Assembly: GCF_004766125.1 (NCBI RefSeq)
Contig: NZ_SJSA01000002.1
Coordinates: 930,001-994,000, forward strand
Length of the DNA stretch: 64,000 bases
Direction: 5' to 3'
Source of the DNA: Duncaniella freteri
GTDB taxonomy: Bacteria > Bacteroidota > Bacteroidia > Bacteroidales > Muribaculaceae
The number at the start of each line of letters is the position of its first letter. Within the stretch, counting starts at the first letter, position 1. The notes below the pieces were generated by a model, which saw only the letters and a program-made list of their open reading frames with translations, was not told the DNA's origin and made no database searches. The translations under genes and the position numbers were made by a program. Shown one piece after another: positions 52,421 to 62,142 of this stretch.

Positions 52421-53815
52421 TTATTGAGGAGCCCCGCCGAGGGCTTTATACAGGTCGACCAGTGCTATGAGGGCGTCACCATGAGCTGCAACAAGTGAAT
52501 TTGCACAATTAAGCCAGTCTATCTGAGCATTTACCACATTAGTGAACACCGTAAGCCCTTGCTTGTATTGCTCCATGGATATATCGAATGCCTCACGGCT
52601 CTGTATGAACACCTCTCTGTTAAGCTCCATACTCTCCAGAGCTGCATTATAAGCCTCCATCGCATTCTCGACTTCGGTATAAGCAGTCATCACTGTGAGA
52701 TTGTAGGCGTCAATGCCCATCAACATCTGTTCCTTTGCACTTGCCACAGCGTTTCGGCGCGAAAATCCGTCAAAGAGTGTCCAGGAGAGTTTAGGTGCTA
52801 TGCTATATGTGAAACTATCGCTCTTGACAAGCTTGTTTATCCTGTCACTCCCCCAACCTATGGACCCTGTCAGGGCAAGAGTTGGGAGAAAATCTTTTTT
52901 AGCAACCCCCACCTGTGCCGCATACAGAGCCAACTGAGCCTCTGCGGCTGCTATATCAGGGCGACGTCTCAGCAGATTAGCCGGAACTCCGGCCGGTATC
53001 AGACGCTGATACTCCGGAAGAGTGGATGACGATATCAACACAGGTGCAAGCTCGTAAGGGTATACCCCGATCAGGATCGACAGAGCATTGAGCATCTCGG
53101 ATGCCTGCGCCTTGAGCCTTGGGAGAGAAGCCTCAGTAGTGTAGTACACCGTCTTTGACTGCGCGACATCCAATTTCGACACCAGGCCGGCTTCATGACG
53201 TGCCTCAGTGATCTTCACCACCTTAGCCTGATATTGTATATGCTCGTTAGCAACTGATATCTGATTCTGGAGCACACGATAATTTATGTAATAAGTGGCT
53301 ATCTCGGCCGTCATACTCACCATAGTGGCTACATAGTCGGCTCTGGAGACCTCGTATCCAGCCTTACGCGACTTCACCTGCTGAGAGATCTTTCCGAATA
53401 TATCAATCTCCCAATTGACATCTGCTCCGAAAGAGAAATTGTCAGCCCCTTTTCTCATCGCATAATTCCTGGCATATCCGGCGTTCAACCCCACCGACGG
53501 ATAGTAGGCTGCCTGCGACTGACGTACTGCCAGGCGAGCCATTTCTCTACGGTGGGCGGCCTCAAGTATATTAAAATTATTGTTGATGCCAACTGAAATC
53601 AATGAATCGAGAGTAGAGTCGCCAAATGATCTCCACCATTCATCATCGGACGGGAGTGTCTGAATGATGTCCGGTGTGAACGACCATCGTTCAGGCAAAG
53701 GCTGTCTGAGATAGCGCGAAGCCTCATCCATGGGGTTCTGCGCTTGTGCTTGTACCATGCCTGACATCACGGATGCCAGCATTACAATCGCTGAAACGTG
53801 AAAAAACTTTCTCAT
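52421..53815 (-). CDS. TolC/NodT-family outer-membrane efflux channel, 464 aa
   Basis: The two-fold OEP repeat is clear: PLPERW, DEWWRSFGDSTLDSLI, NWEIDIFGK and GVPANLLRRRPDIAAAEAQL are hallmarks of NodT-type channels, and the C-terminus has the second repeat (TEVENAMEAYNAALESMELN). A signal peptide starts at 53815 (MRKFFHVSAIVMLASVM). First gene of the RND operon; the pump assembly is TolC trimer, adaptor, AcrB-like trimer. Confidence 0.9.
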   Translation of the reverse strand: MRKFFHVSAIVMLASVMSGMVQAQAQNPMDEASRYLRQPLPERWSFTPDIIQTLPSDDEWWRSFGDSTLDSLISVGINNNFNILEAAHRREMARLAVRQSQAAYYPSVGLNAGYARNYAMRKGADNFSFGADVNWEIDIFGKISQQVKSRKAGYEVSRADYVATMVSMTAEIATYYINYRVLQNQISVANEHIQYQAKVVKITEARHEAGLVSKLDVAQSKTVYYTTEASLPRLKAQASEMLNALSILIGVYPYELAPVLISSSTLPEYQRLIPAGVPANLLRRRPDIAAAEAQLALYAAQVGVAKKDFLPTLALTGSIGWGSDRINKLVKSDSFTYSIAPKLSWTLFDGFSRRNAVASAKEQMLMGIDAYNLTVMTAYTEVENAMEAYNAALESMELNREVFIQSREAFDISMEQYKQGLTVFTNVVNAQIDWLNCANSLVAAHGDALIALVDLYKALGGAPQ

Positions 53816-53877
53816 AATTAAAATTTCAACAATTCTAACCATGATTAGGTTTTTAAACTTATCCGTCTTAAATTAAA

Positions 53878-53908
53878 AGAGGTTGAACCGAAAAACGGAA
53901 CAACCTCT
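53878..53908 (-). terminator. Terminator of the MacB-like gene
   Basis: AGAGGTTG (53878-53885) and CAACCTCT (53901-53908) with an inner CCG/CGG pair. On the minus strand it ends TTTTAATTT, 26 bases past the permease stop, separating the two export operons. Confidence 0.7.
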
Positions 53909-53933
53909 CCACATTATAAACCGCCCTAAAAAC

Positions 53934-55160
53934 CTATTCGTACCGAATGGCTTCAATAGGGTCCAATCCGGCAGCTTTCTTTGCCGGATACCAACCAAAA
54001 AATACTCCGGTCACAGTACATACGGCAAACGAAAGAACCACTGAATATGCCTGAATGTAAACAGGCCAATGGGCAATGGCATTTACGAGCCATGAAGCTA
54101 TGATGCCAAGCATAATTCCTATAACACCACCACTGACACTTATTATCACTGCTTCAATAAGAAATTGTGATAATATATCAATGCCACGCGCACCTATCGA
54201 CATTCTCAGTCCTATCTCACGTGTCCTCTCGGTAACGGACACATACATTATATTCATAATGCCTATACCTCCGACAAGGAGAGAAATACCGGCTATACAA
54301 GCCAAAAGGACTGTCATCATATCGCTTGTGGAATTCATCATTTCGCTAAGCTCCTGCTGTGACCGAATTTCAAAATCATCATCTGCATCTTCCTTTATCT
54401 TATGACGTGTACGCAGCACCTCTGTTATGGCATCGATGGTCTCGTCCGTGCGGTTTTCATCCACAGCACTCGCAAAAATCCCCTGGATATAATCAATGGC
54501 AAGAATACGCTTCATCACAGTTGTGTACGGAGCTATGACCACATCATCCTGGTCCTGCCCCATAGAATTTGTCCCCTTCGACTCAAGCACCCCTATAACA
54601 GTCAGAGGGATTTTACCGAAACGGATCACACGCCCTACCGGATCTTCGCCATTAGGAAATAGATTGTCAACCACCGTCTTGCCAAGAATGCAGACTTTGG
54701 CAGCGGATTTAATGTCATGCTCTGTGAAAATCGAGCCTTCCTTGACCTTGAATCTGCGTATATCAAGATACTCCGGTGTGACTCCGTAGATTGACGAAGG
54801 ATAATTATTGTTACCATTTACAAGCTGACCGCCGGAATTCACAGACGGGGATACGGCTGCGATTCCAGGCAGATCCTTCAAAGCCTCGTAATCCGACTCG
54901 TCAAGTGTCTGCATGTCATCGGCACTCTGTCGCACACCTCCGCGATGCATATTCCCGGGATGTATCATAATCATATTTGAGCCCATTTCGGAAATCTGCT
55001 CCTTGATACTGTTCTTGGACCCCTGACCTATGGCAAGCATGGTTATGACAGAAGCCACACCTATTATTATGCCAAGCATAGTCAGGAAGCATCTGAGTTT
55101 ATTATTATTCAGAGCTTTGAGTGCTATTTTCAATAGATTAGCTATATTCATGTCAATCAT
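53934..55160 (-). CDS. MacB-like ABC transporter permease, 408 aa
   Basis: Four membrane helices: one at the N-terminus (CFLTMLGIIIGVASVITMLA) and three in the C-terminal third (LLACIAGISLLVGGIGIMNI, and two more), with a large periplasmic MacB-PCD domain between, including TIRE-like RTREIGLRMSIGARGIDIL. MacB-type exporters couple cytoplasmic ATP hydrolysis to periplasmic release through TolC. The ATP-binding domain is a separate gene here (next upstream), overlapping by 8 bases. Confidence 0.9.
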   Translation of the reverse strand: MIDMNIANLLKIALKALNNNKLRCFLTMLGIIIGVASVITMLAIGQGSKNSIKEQISEMGSNMIMIHPGNMHRGGVRQSADDMQTLDESDYEALKDLPGIAAVSPSVNSGGQLVNGNNNYPSSIYGVTPEYLDIRRFKVKEGSIFTEHDIKSAAKVCILGKTVVDNLFPNGEDPVGRVIRFGKIPLTVIGVLESKGTNSMGQDQDDVVIAPYTTVMKRILAIDYIQGIFASAVDENRTDETIDAITEVLRTRHKIKEDADDDFEIRSQQELSEMMNSTSDMMTVLLACIAGISLLVGGIGIMNIMYVSVTERTREIGLRMSIGARGIDILSQFLIEAVIISVSGGVIGIMLGIIASWLVNAIAHWPVYIQAYSVVLSFAVCTVTGVFFGWYPAKKAAGLDPIEAIRYE

Positions 55161-55908
55161 TCTCTTTTGGTAAATTCAAAAATGCCTCACGAGCCGAAGC
55201 AGGAGTCCTGTTAACTGTGTCGGAAACAATCTTTCCGTCACGCAAAACTATGTTTCGTGAAGAATAATCCGCGAGCTCAGGATTGTGGGTCACAAATATA
55301 ATAGTTCTGCCCTTGGCATGAAGCTCCTGAAACAGCATAAGGATACTGAATGATGTGCGTGTGTCAAGATTACCTGTCGCCTCATCAGCAAGAATTATCA
55401 CCGGATCATTGACAAGGGCACGAGCTATAGCCACACGCTGCTGCTGACCACCAGACATCTGATTGCTCTTATGGTTCAGGCGTTCACCCAACCCTACCGA
55501 CTTTAGGGATGCAATAGCCTTTTCGCGTCGTTCCTTAGCACTGACCGACGTGTTGTAAAGCAATGGCAATTCCACATTCTCTATGGCTGTGGTCTTAGGA
55601 AGAAGGTTGTAGTTCTGGAACACAAAACCGATTTTTCGGTTGCGTGTCACAGCTCTCTGATTCTTGCTCATAGACCGGACTGAAATCTCATCCAGAAGAT
55701 ACTCTCCGGAAGTAGGGGTGTCAAGACAGCCAAGCAAATTAAGAAGAGTGGATTTCCCTGAGCCTGAAGTGCCCATTATGGTCACAAACTCGCCTTCATT
55801 TATAGTAAATGATATTCCGCGCAGAGCTTTTACCTTCTCTCCTCCGACCACAAATTCCCTACGTAGATTTTCTATCCTTATAATTTCTTTTCCGATACTC
55901 ATAACCAT
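55153..55908 (-). CDS. MacB-like ABC transporter ATP-binding subunit, 251 aa
   Basis: Walker A GTSGSGKS (46-53), Q-loop FQNYNLLP, signature [16 protein letters not shown], Walker [14 protein letters not shown] and H-loop [10 protein letters not shown] are intact. It belongs to the LolD/MacB ATPase group. It overlaps the adaptor stop at 55908 and the permease start, so the three genes are coupled. Confidence 0.92.
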   Translation of the reverse strand: MVMSIGKEIIRIENLRREFVVGGEKVKALRGISFTINEGEFVTIMGTSGSGKSTLLNLLGCLDTPTSGEYLLDEISVRSMSKNQRAVTRNRKIGFVFQNYNLLPKTTAIENVELPLLYNTSVSAKERREKAIASLKSVGLGERLNHKSNQMSGGQQQRVAIARALVNDPVIILADEATGNLDTRTSFSILMLFQELHAKGRTIIFVTHNPELADYSSRNIVLRDGKIVSDTVNRTPASAREAFLNLPKEND

Positions 55909-57086
55909 TATTTTTTCTTGTTCCTACCTGGAGGCTGAGGAGCAAACGGACTTCGTTCACCTTCCGAACGTTCACCTTCCTGCGATCCGGCTGACACAGA
56001 ATAGCCTGAAGCCACTGCATCATTATCAGAGAGACCTTCGTGTATTACAGTCTTTAATCCATTGCTCGCCCCGACAGTCACAACTGTCGGCACAAGTCGT
56101 CCATCCTTTACAACCCATACACACTTCTGACCATCTCCGAGAACAAGTTTTCCTGCATCTCCATCCGGCTTAGGAAGGTTGTCATCATCGTTGATTTGAG
56201 GCGTAAACATAAATGCCTTTGTTGGGAGCAACAACACATTGTCCTCACTCATAGTATAGATTATGAGATTGGCTGTAAGCCCGGGGATAAGCTTATGATC
56301 CGGATTGGGAGCCGCCACCACCACCTCGTAAGTGACGACATTGCTTTCAACCGTAGGATTCAGTCTTACTTGAGTGACATGACCTTCAAACAATTCATCG
56401 GAATAGGCATCCACCGAGAATGTCACAGCCTGCCCCACTTTCACCTGCCCTATATCCGCCTCATCCACATTGCCTATCACCTGCATATTGTCAAGATCTG
56501 CTATTGTATATAGATTAGCAACATTCATGTTCGATACCACCGTCTGTCCGACTTCTACTTCTCTTGAGATCACTATACCATCAATCGGAGAGTATATCTC
56601 TGCATAATTGAGGTTCTTCGCAGCACGGACCTTATCGGCTTTCGCCTTGTCGTATGCAGTCTTCGACACTTCAAGCTCCTTCTTGGAGGTCTGAAACTCA
56701 TAGTCACTTATCAGCTGTTTATCATGAAGAGCCTTGTCGCGATTATAGTTGACAAGATTATACTCATACGTCAGGCGTGCTGATTCGACATTGGCTTCTG
56801 CACTTGTCAAATCACTTTGAAGAAGTGTCTTCTCAATTTCAGCAATAAGCTGGCCTTTGGTTACAACCGTATTGTAATCGGCATATAATTTGTCGATTAT
56901 ACCCGTCACCTGTGTTCCTACATCGACTTGTGTGACAGATTCGATAGTGCCTGTCGCTGTGACAGTCTCCGTAAGTTCACCACGCTCCGCCTTGACTGTC
57001 TCAAGTATTGTGTCAGGCTTATGACTGCATGATGCAAATAATGATAATAAGGTCACACTCAGGATCTTTGCTGTTGTCTTCATCAT
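55908..57086 (-). CDS. MacA-like periplasmic adaptor lipoprotein, 392 aa
   Basis: Lipobox LFASC after a short signal peptide, then the biotinyl-lipoyl halves (TETVTATGTIESVTQVDVGT, AEIYSPIDGIVISREVEVGQ), long coiled coil between about residues 80 and 170, and a beta-barrel. The polar C-terminal tail (GERSEGERSPFAPQPPGRNK) is a low-complexity extension. In MacAB-TolC the adaptor bridges the permease to the channel encoded by the upstream gene. Confidence 0.9.
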   Translation of the reverse strand: MMKTTAKILSVTLLSLFASCSHKPDTILETVKAERGELTETVTATGTIESVTQVDVGTQVTGIIDKLYADYNTVVTKGQLIAEIEKTLLQSDLTSAEANVESARLTYEYNLVNYNRDKALHDKQLISDYEFQTSKKELEVSKTAYDKAKADKVRAAKNLNYAEIYSPIDGIVISREVEVGQTVVSNMNVANLYTIADLDNMQVIGNVDEADIGQVKVGQAVTFSVDAYSDELFEGHVTQVRLNPTVESNVVTYEVVVAAPNPDHKLIPGLTANLIIYTMSEDNVLLLPTKAFMFTPQINDDDNLPKPDGDAGKLVLGDGQKCVWVVKDGRLVPTVVTVGASNGLKTVIHEGLSDNDAVASGYSVSAGSQEGERSEGERSPFAPQPPGRNKKK

Positions 57087-57110
57087 ATATATGAATAATA
57101 ATTATTTATT

Positions 57111-58403
57111 TCAAGGAAATGATACAGTGGCATTTCGATAGAATTCTATCATTTTCTGACCAAGGATAGCCATATATTTCGCCTGTAGTAAGGAATGCTG
57201 AGCCTCGACATATGAATTATGTGATATCATAAGCTCTACAGGGTTGACATATCCCAGATTAAACCGTTCATTGGTCAATTCGTCACTCAGCCTGGCAGAC
57301 TCGAATTGGGCTTCTGCTGCTGAATATCGGGACTGAGCCGAACGAGTGTCTATATACCAGTTCTCGACAATCTGAGCGAGTTCGGTCTGCCGTTGGTCTA
57401 TATTGAGCCGGGCATCAATCTGAGCCACACGAGCTTGCGCTATTGCTGTCTTTGTCTTTTTATTATCAAGAATCGGAATAGACAGGGTAAGCCCGATTGA
57501 TTCGTTCCAACCTTTCTTTACGGCTGTACCAAATGATGATCCTGGCGCATAATATCCTGTCCCCACTCCTGCATTCAGTGATATCTTAGGAAGACGCCCG
57601 GCCTTTGCTACTGCGATATCAAGCTCCGAGGAAGACTTTTCTATTTCAAGTCCTCTTATTTTCAGGTCGGTGGCAACTGCAAGTTCATATGTATCTGATA
57701 TAGGTGGCAACTGAGCCAAAATCTGTTCGTTATCCCACTCCACGTCTGCAAGATCGATCTCGGCATCTATGCCGAGTTCAAGAAGCTGCTTCAGTTCCAT
57801 TCGCCTGGAGTCATAGGTGCCTTGTGCATTTACAAGTGAATACTTGTCCTGTTCATATTGCGATTTAAGCTGGGCATAGTCGACTTTCGACATTTTACAG
57901 GCTTCTACCAGTTGCAAGGCTCGATCTGTCTGTGCCTTGCTCACTTTCACAGCCTCCTCGTATATTCCTATTGCCTCCTTTGCATACAGAATGTTAGTAT
58001 AAATCTGTAGAAGGTCTGTTTCGATAGTCCTTAGCAGTCCCCCGGTATTCAATCGGTCGATTTCAGTACGCAGCTTGCTTTGCTTTATCGTATTCTCCCG
58101 CTTTCCACCATCCCACACAGTCCATCCCGCATTCAGACCATACGAGCTGTTATAGGAATTTTTATTACCATCCGCCCAAGGATAATTTGAAAAACCGTGA
58201 GAGGTCGCAAAATCCAAAGTCGGATGCCATTGGGCTTTTGATTCTTCAAGGCTATATTCCGAAGAAAGCTCATTCAGTTTTGACTTCTGAAGTGATATGT
58301 TATGCTCTCGGGCATATTCCACACAATCCGAATATGTCCATGTCTGAGACAAGGCTGTCAACGGCAATAATGCCAACAGAGTTGATAAGACGTGTTTCCT
58401 CAT
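57111..58403 (-). CDS. TolC-family outer-membrane channel of the MacAB-type cassette, 430 aa
   Basis: Signal peptide (HVLSTLLALLPLTALSQ), then the two OEP repeats: YSDCVEYAREHNISLQKSKL near the start and a second LRTEIDRL to YNLVNPVELMISHNS-like run (NLGYVNPVELMISHNS) near the end. The length is normal. It is the first gene of a four-gene export cassette (channel, adaptor, ATPase, permease). Start at 58403 begins the signal peptide; the frame extends to 58430. Confidence 0.88.
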   Translation of the reverse strand: MRKHVLSTLLALLPLTALSQTWTYSDCVEYAREHNISLQKSKLNELSSEYSLEESKAQWHPTLDFATSHGFSNYPWADGNKNSYNSSYGLNAGWTVWDGGKRENTIKQSKLRTEIDRLNTGGLLRTIETDLLQIYTNILYAKEAIGIYEEAVKVSKAQTDRALQLVEACKMSKVDYAQLKSQYEQDKYSLVNAQGTYDSRRMELKQLLELGIDAEIDLADVEWDNEQILAQLPPISDTYELAVATDLKIRGLEIEKSSSELDIAVAKAGRLPKISLNAGVGTGYYAPGSSFGTAVKKGWNESIGLTLSIPILDNKKTKTAIAQARVAQIDARLNIDQRQTELAQIVENWYIDTRSAQSRYSAAEAQFESARLSDELTNERFNLGYVNPVELMISHNSYVEAQHSLLQAKYMAILGQKMIEFYRNATVSFP

Positions 58404-58453
58404 TGCTGTATAATTTTCATCATTTATCAATTACACTGCAATATTAATGCAAT

Positions 58454-58491
58454 AAAGGCGACTGATGAAATATGTTCAACCAATCGCCTTT
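58454..58491 (-). terminator. Hairpin between the LytTR gene and the export cassette
   Basis: AAAGGCGA (58454-58461) and TCGCCTTT (58484-58491). On the minus strand it is followed by TTTATTGC; on the plus strand by TTTTTC. It separates the regulator genes from the TolC gene. Confidence 0.55.
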
Positions 58492-58516
58492 TTCTTTCAA
58501 CGAACAGTCAAGTATG

Positions 58517-59254
58517 CTACTTGCGACCCTTACCTATCGAGTGAGACATAAGATATTCTTGGAACATGGTCTTATAACTGTCTCCTACAGGGATAAAATT
58601 ATCATGGTCCATCACTACCCGATTACGCTCTATCTGCTCTACCTGATTCATATTCACAATATATGACCGGTGCACCTGTAGAAAGTCATCTGTCAGAAGC
58701 CCTCTTATTGATGCAAAAGAACTTAATGTAACCAAAGGAGAAGTCTTTCCAGATATATAAATCTGTAGGTATTCCCCATAACCTTTTATGAAACGGATAT
58801 CGGCCAAGGCGACACGTACATATCGGTAATCAACTTTTATGAATATCGAATCACTTGTGTCAACCGAGACTGATTCCATGTGTTGATGGCATCTGGAAGA
58901 ATACACTTCAATTGCTTTATTTACAGCTTTATTGAAATCGACAAACCCATAAGGCTTCAGCAGATAATCAATTGCAGAAACCTTGTAACTATCCACTGCA
59001 TATTGCGAATAAGCTGTGGTAAATATGACCATCGGAGGCTTTGAGAGAGTCTTAATAAAATCAAGACCATTCAGGTCGGGCATGTTGATGTCAGTGATTA
59101 TCAGATCAACATCCACCTGGGAAAGAAAATCTATAGCCTCAAAACCATTGCCACATGCACCGACAAGTTCAAGTGTCGGAACTTTTCCAACATAACTTCG
59201 TAATTTTTCCAGAGCTATGGGCTCATCATCAATTATAAGAGTCTTCAACAGCAT
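58517..59254 (-). CDS. LytTR-family response regulator, 245 aa
   Basis: The receiver domain has acidic D9 and D10, phosphoacceptor D55 in LIITDINMPDLNG, and the conserved Lys in IDYLLKPYG. The LytTR DNA-binding domain follows (FIKVDYRYVRVALADIRFIK, GYGEYLQIY, FLQVHRSYIVNMNQVEQIE). It overlaps the histidine-kinase gene by 26 bases, and is upstream of the export cassette on the same strand; it probably controls that cassette. Confidence 0.92.
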   Translation of the reverse strand: MLLKTLIIDDEPIALEKLRSYVGKVPTLELVGACGNGFEAIDFLSQVDVDLIITDINMPDLNGLDFIKTLSKPPMVIFTTAYSQYAVDSYKVSAIDYLLKPYGFVDFNKAVNKAIEVYSSRCHQHMESVSVDTSDSIFIKVDYRYVRVALADIRFIKGYGEYLQIYISGKTSPLVTLSSFASIRGLLTDDFLQVHRSYIVNMNQVEQIERNRVVMDHDNFIPVGDSYKTMFQEYLMSHSIGKGRK

Positions 59255-60323
59255 GGGCAGGGATAGTTAAGTTTACTGTATATGTGGTCCTCGATACATT
59301 CAGTTCAAGCGAAGCTTTATCGCCATAGATAAGCGAAAGACGCTGGCGTATATTCCTCAATCCGATGCCTGTGGTCTCTATATCATCGCATATCCTGGAA
59401 TGATTACTGTTAATACAGTTGAATCGCACCGATTGCTGTGACACCTCTATGCTCACCGCCACAAACGATGCCTCCTGATAACTCACACCATGCTTAAAAG
59501 CATTCTCTATAAAAACAAGAAACAGCAAAGGAGGTAATGTAATACCCACGATCTCATTATCAGCAGGAAATTCTGAAGTCACACTCACCTTGTTTTCCGG
59601 GAAACGCTGCCTCATCAGACTCATATAATTCCTAAGAAACATGATTTCCTCTGATAATGGAATCATACGTCTTGAACTCTCATACAACATATATCTCATG
59701 AGCTGAGACATATCGATAACCATCAGCTGAGCTTTATCAGGATCAATCTCAATCATACCATGAATATTGTTAAGCATATTCATGTAGAAATGGGGATTTA
59801 TCTGATTCTTAAGATATGCAAGCTGGCTTTCGGCATTGGCTTTCATAAGACTCTCCTTCTCAAGCTTGTCATCAAACCGCTGAAACATAAGTGCTATAGC
59901 CAGATTGCAACCCACAACAAGAAGCGCGTAAGTAAAATCCAGGACCAGAGGCAACGGCAATAACGGACGAATGTGAGGATGATGACCAGGTCGCACTCCG
60001 CGAGGCAAACTCTCTATAACATGTATGAAATCAAAATATTGATACACCCACATTGCTGAGATAACACATACCGTCCCAAACAGATACGGCAATATCCTAT
60101 TTCTCAAAATAAGCTTTGGAATCAACACATTGTTATTTACAAGAAACAGTATCAAAAACGGCAACATGGTATGGGTCAGAGCCGACAATACGGACATGTC
60201 GACCAACGGAGCTGACATCTGTGCTCTGTTACGGATCATATCAAGCAAATAAAGCCCTATTGCAATAAACCACAATACAATATAGACTATACTTTCTGTT
60301 GCTCTACTACGGCTTTTTCCCAT
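59229..60323 (-). CDS. LytS/YehU-type membrane histidine kinase, 364 aa
   Basis: Four or more N-terminal membrane segments, with an odd His- and Pro-rich stretch between them (GVRPGHHPHIRPLLPLP, near residues 109-125) that might bind metal. The His_kinase domain has the phosphoacceptor H178 in NQINPHFYMNML, and the ATP-binding part ENAFKHG and TTGIGLRNIRQRL. It pairs with the overlapping LytTR regulator. Signal unknown. Confidence 0.9.
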   Translation of the reverse strand: MGKSRSRATESIVYIVLWFIAIGLYLLDMIRNRAQMSAPLVDMSVLSALTHTMLPFLILFLVNNNVLIPKLILRNRILPYLFGTVCVISAMWVYQYFDFIHVIESLPRGVRPGHHPHIRPLLPLPLVLDFTYALLVVGCNLAIALMFQRFDDKLEKESLMKANAESQLAYLKNQINPHFYMNMLNNIHGMIEIDPDKAQLMVIDMSQLMRYMLYESSRRMIPLSEEIMFLRNYMSLMRQRFPENKVSVTSEFPADNEIVGITLPPLLFLVFIENAFKHGVSYQEASFVAVSIEVSQQSVRFNCINSNHSRICDDIETTGIGLRNIRQRLSLIYGDKASLELNVSRTTYTVNLTIPAHAVEDSYN

Positions 60324-60610
60324 AAATAATCAACTTTTTGTTATATCGGCAAAATTACAGAACAGCATTATCAATCCAAAAAAATTTCAACAAACACGTC
60401 AATTTAATCAACGAATCGTGAATATCAATCCTTTCGCACTCAAAAAGATATGGATGTACGGCAAGCGGGGCAACTGCCAATGAAACAGAAGCAGAATTTT
60501 GCGACACAATTTCCACCTCCGTAAGCAATATGTATCCTACTATCACCCCATTGACCGTCTATGCCACTAATGATCTATCCAAGGTACTTATCACTGTTGA
60601 TACCCCACAA
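60324..60610. other. Gap holding a possible gene relic
   Basis: Plus-strand frame from about 60424 to TAA 60629-60631 is open for 68 codons (ending KVLITVDTPQLNITSV) with no start near its beginning; a 63-codon minus frame overlaps it. Neither is recognised and neither has an RBS; I call no gene here. Confidence 0.3.
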
Positions 60611-60631
60611 TTAAATATTACATCTGTTTAA

Positions 60632-61501
60632 GAAACTGTTTAAAATTAGAATTGAAAAAATGTTATAGGGCATAACAAACCCTCAGCCAAAGTGTTGAAG
60701 GAGAAAAAACATTGTTCATATGCATAGAATCAATCTCTATCAGACACTTTTGACCGAGGGTCAATGGTCTTATATAAACGAAGTATTCTTCGAAAATGAT
60801 TGTCGCAAACGTAAAAATTCACTACGGAGCCTTTTTGAAGCGGTATTATACCTACTGGTCACAGGATGTCAGTGGAGTATGCTTCCGCACGATTATCCCA
60901 AGTGGCAACTGGTGTACTATTACTTCCGAAAGTGGTCCAAAGAAGGTAGAATCGAACATTTGCTCAACAAACTTGTACGAAAGGTGAGAAAGAAACGAAA
61001 TCAATCAGAAAGTCCCTCTGTAGGAGCATTGGACGCCCAAAGCGTTAAATGGGGCAACCGTAAGAGTGACAATGGATTTGACGCAAACAAGAAGGTCAAG
61101 GGCATCAAACGTAACATCGTGGTTGACCGCAATGGCTTTATTCTTGCCCGGACAGTATGCAGTGCATCGGTTCATGATTCCCATCAGGCTCACCCATTGT
61201 GTAATGCAGCAGACAGAGAGTGGGAACGGCTTGAAAAGGTTCTTGTTGACCGAGGTTATCGAGGGGAGATTGCTAAAGATATTGAAAAAGATTTTGCAAT
61301 CAGCCTTGAGGTTTCCAATACTCCAAACGGGACTAAGGGATTCATCCCAAAACCTCTCAGATGGGTGGTCGAGAGAACTTTCTCATGGCTTGACTGGTTC
61401 CGTCGCCTTTCACGCAATTATGAAGAATCAACCGAGGTCGCTGAAGAAATGATTGATTTGGCTGCCATAAAAATTTTATTGAATCAAATTTGAACAGTTT
61501 C
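60632..61501 (+). mobile_element. IS5-family insertion sequence, copy 2, 870 bp
   Basis: Same ends as copy 1 (GAAACTGTTTAAA and, at the right end, the same with two mismatches), flanked by TAA at 60629-60631 and 61502-61504. Opposite orientation to copy 1, 27 kb away. It sits near the 3' end of the BF3164-like gene and changes its last residues from NRCNI to ETVQI. Confidence 0.9.
60720..61493 (+). CDS. IS5-family transposase, copy 2, 257 aa
   Basis: The DDE transposase is intact and differs from copy 1 at only a few residues. First Asp in VGALDAQSVKW, second in VDRGYRGE, Glu in VVERTFSW. Two nearly identical intact copies suggest recent activity of this IS in the genome. Confidence 0.92.
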   Translation: MHRINLYQTLLTEGQWSYINEVFFENDCRKRKNSLRSLFEAVLYLLVTGCQWSMLPHDYPKWQLVYYYFRKWSKEGRIEHLLNKLVRKVRKKRNQSESPSVGALDAQSVKWGNRKSDNGFDANKKVKGIKRNIVVDRNGFILARTVCSASVHDSHQAHPLCNAADREWERLEKVLVDRGYRGEIAKDIEKDFAISLEVSNTPNGTKGFIPKPLRWVVERTFSWLDWFRRLSRNYEESTEVAEEMIDLAAIKILLNQI

Positions 61502-62142
61502 TAAGAGGTCCTTTAAATCATATTTTTTAAATATGTCGTTTTTAAAATTTAATGTATATAGTGTATGATTCCGGAAATCTATGTCAAAAGAAGTAGCCAA
61601 TTCAGGTAGTTTTATGTCCAATAAGGGCATACCGTCCCAATTAAAGAACCATAGTTCAGATTTTTCACCATTAATCTTATTGATGACGAAAAATTTCCCA
61701 TATCCGTTTACACCATTGTAAATCAGTTCTTTACTTTCAGCTGTTTCGTTGTCGATATATCGTTTATAACTATCTATCTTACCTTCAGGCATGACTGTCA
61801 CTGAAAAGTTATCATCAAGAGAATATATGTTAAATTGTGGATATAGTTCTAATACTTCAACAATACGGTTCTTATCACAATTGAAGATAATGTTGGGCAT
61901 AAGCAGCCCCAGTTTATCAGGAGCGGGCACTTTATATTGATTAAGATGCTGTATGCTGTTTAAAGACAGTTCCGACCCGTCTTTTAAAATTGTTCGTTCT
62001 ATAGCCCCTTCGGATGGATTAACCGAAACAAATATCCGGGTATTGGTGTCCGAGAAGTTACTATAAACAGAAAAATTATTAATACGAGAATTACTTTCTA
62101 CATCTGATTCCATTTGACCTGAATCAATTGACTTTGAAAGAT

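Noticed and set aside
60355..60546. Minus-strand 63-codon ORF in the gap before IS5 copy 2
   Set aside because: No homology and it conflicts with an equally open plus frame.
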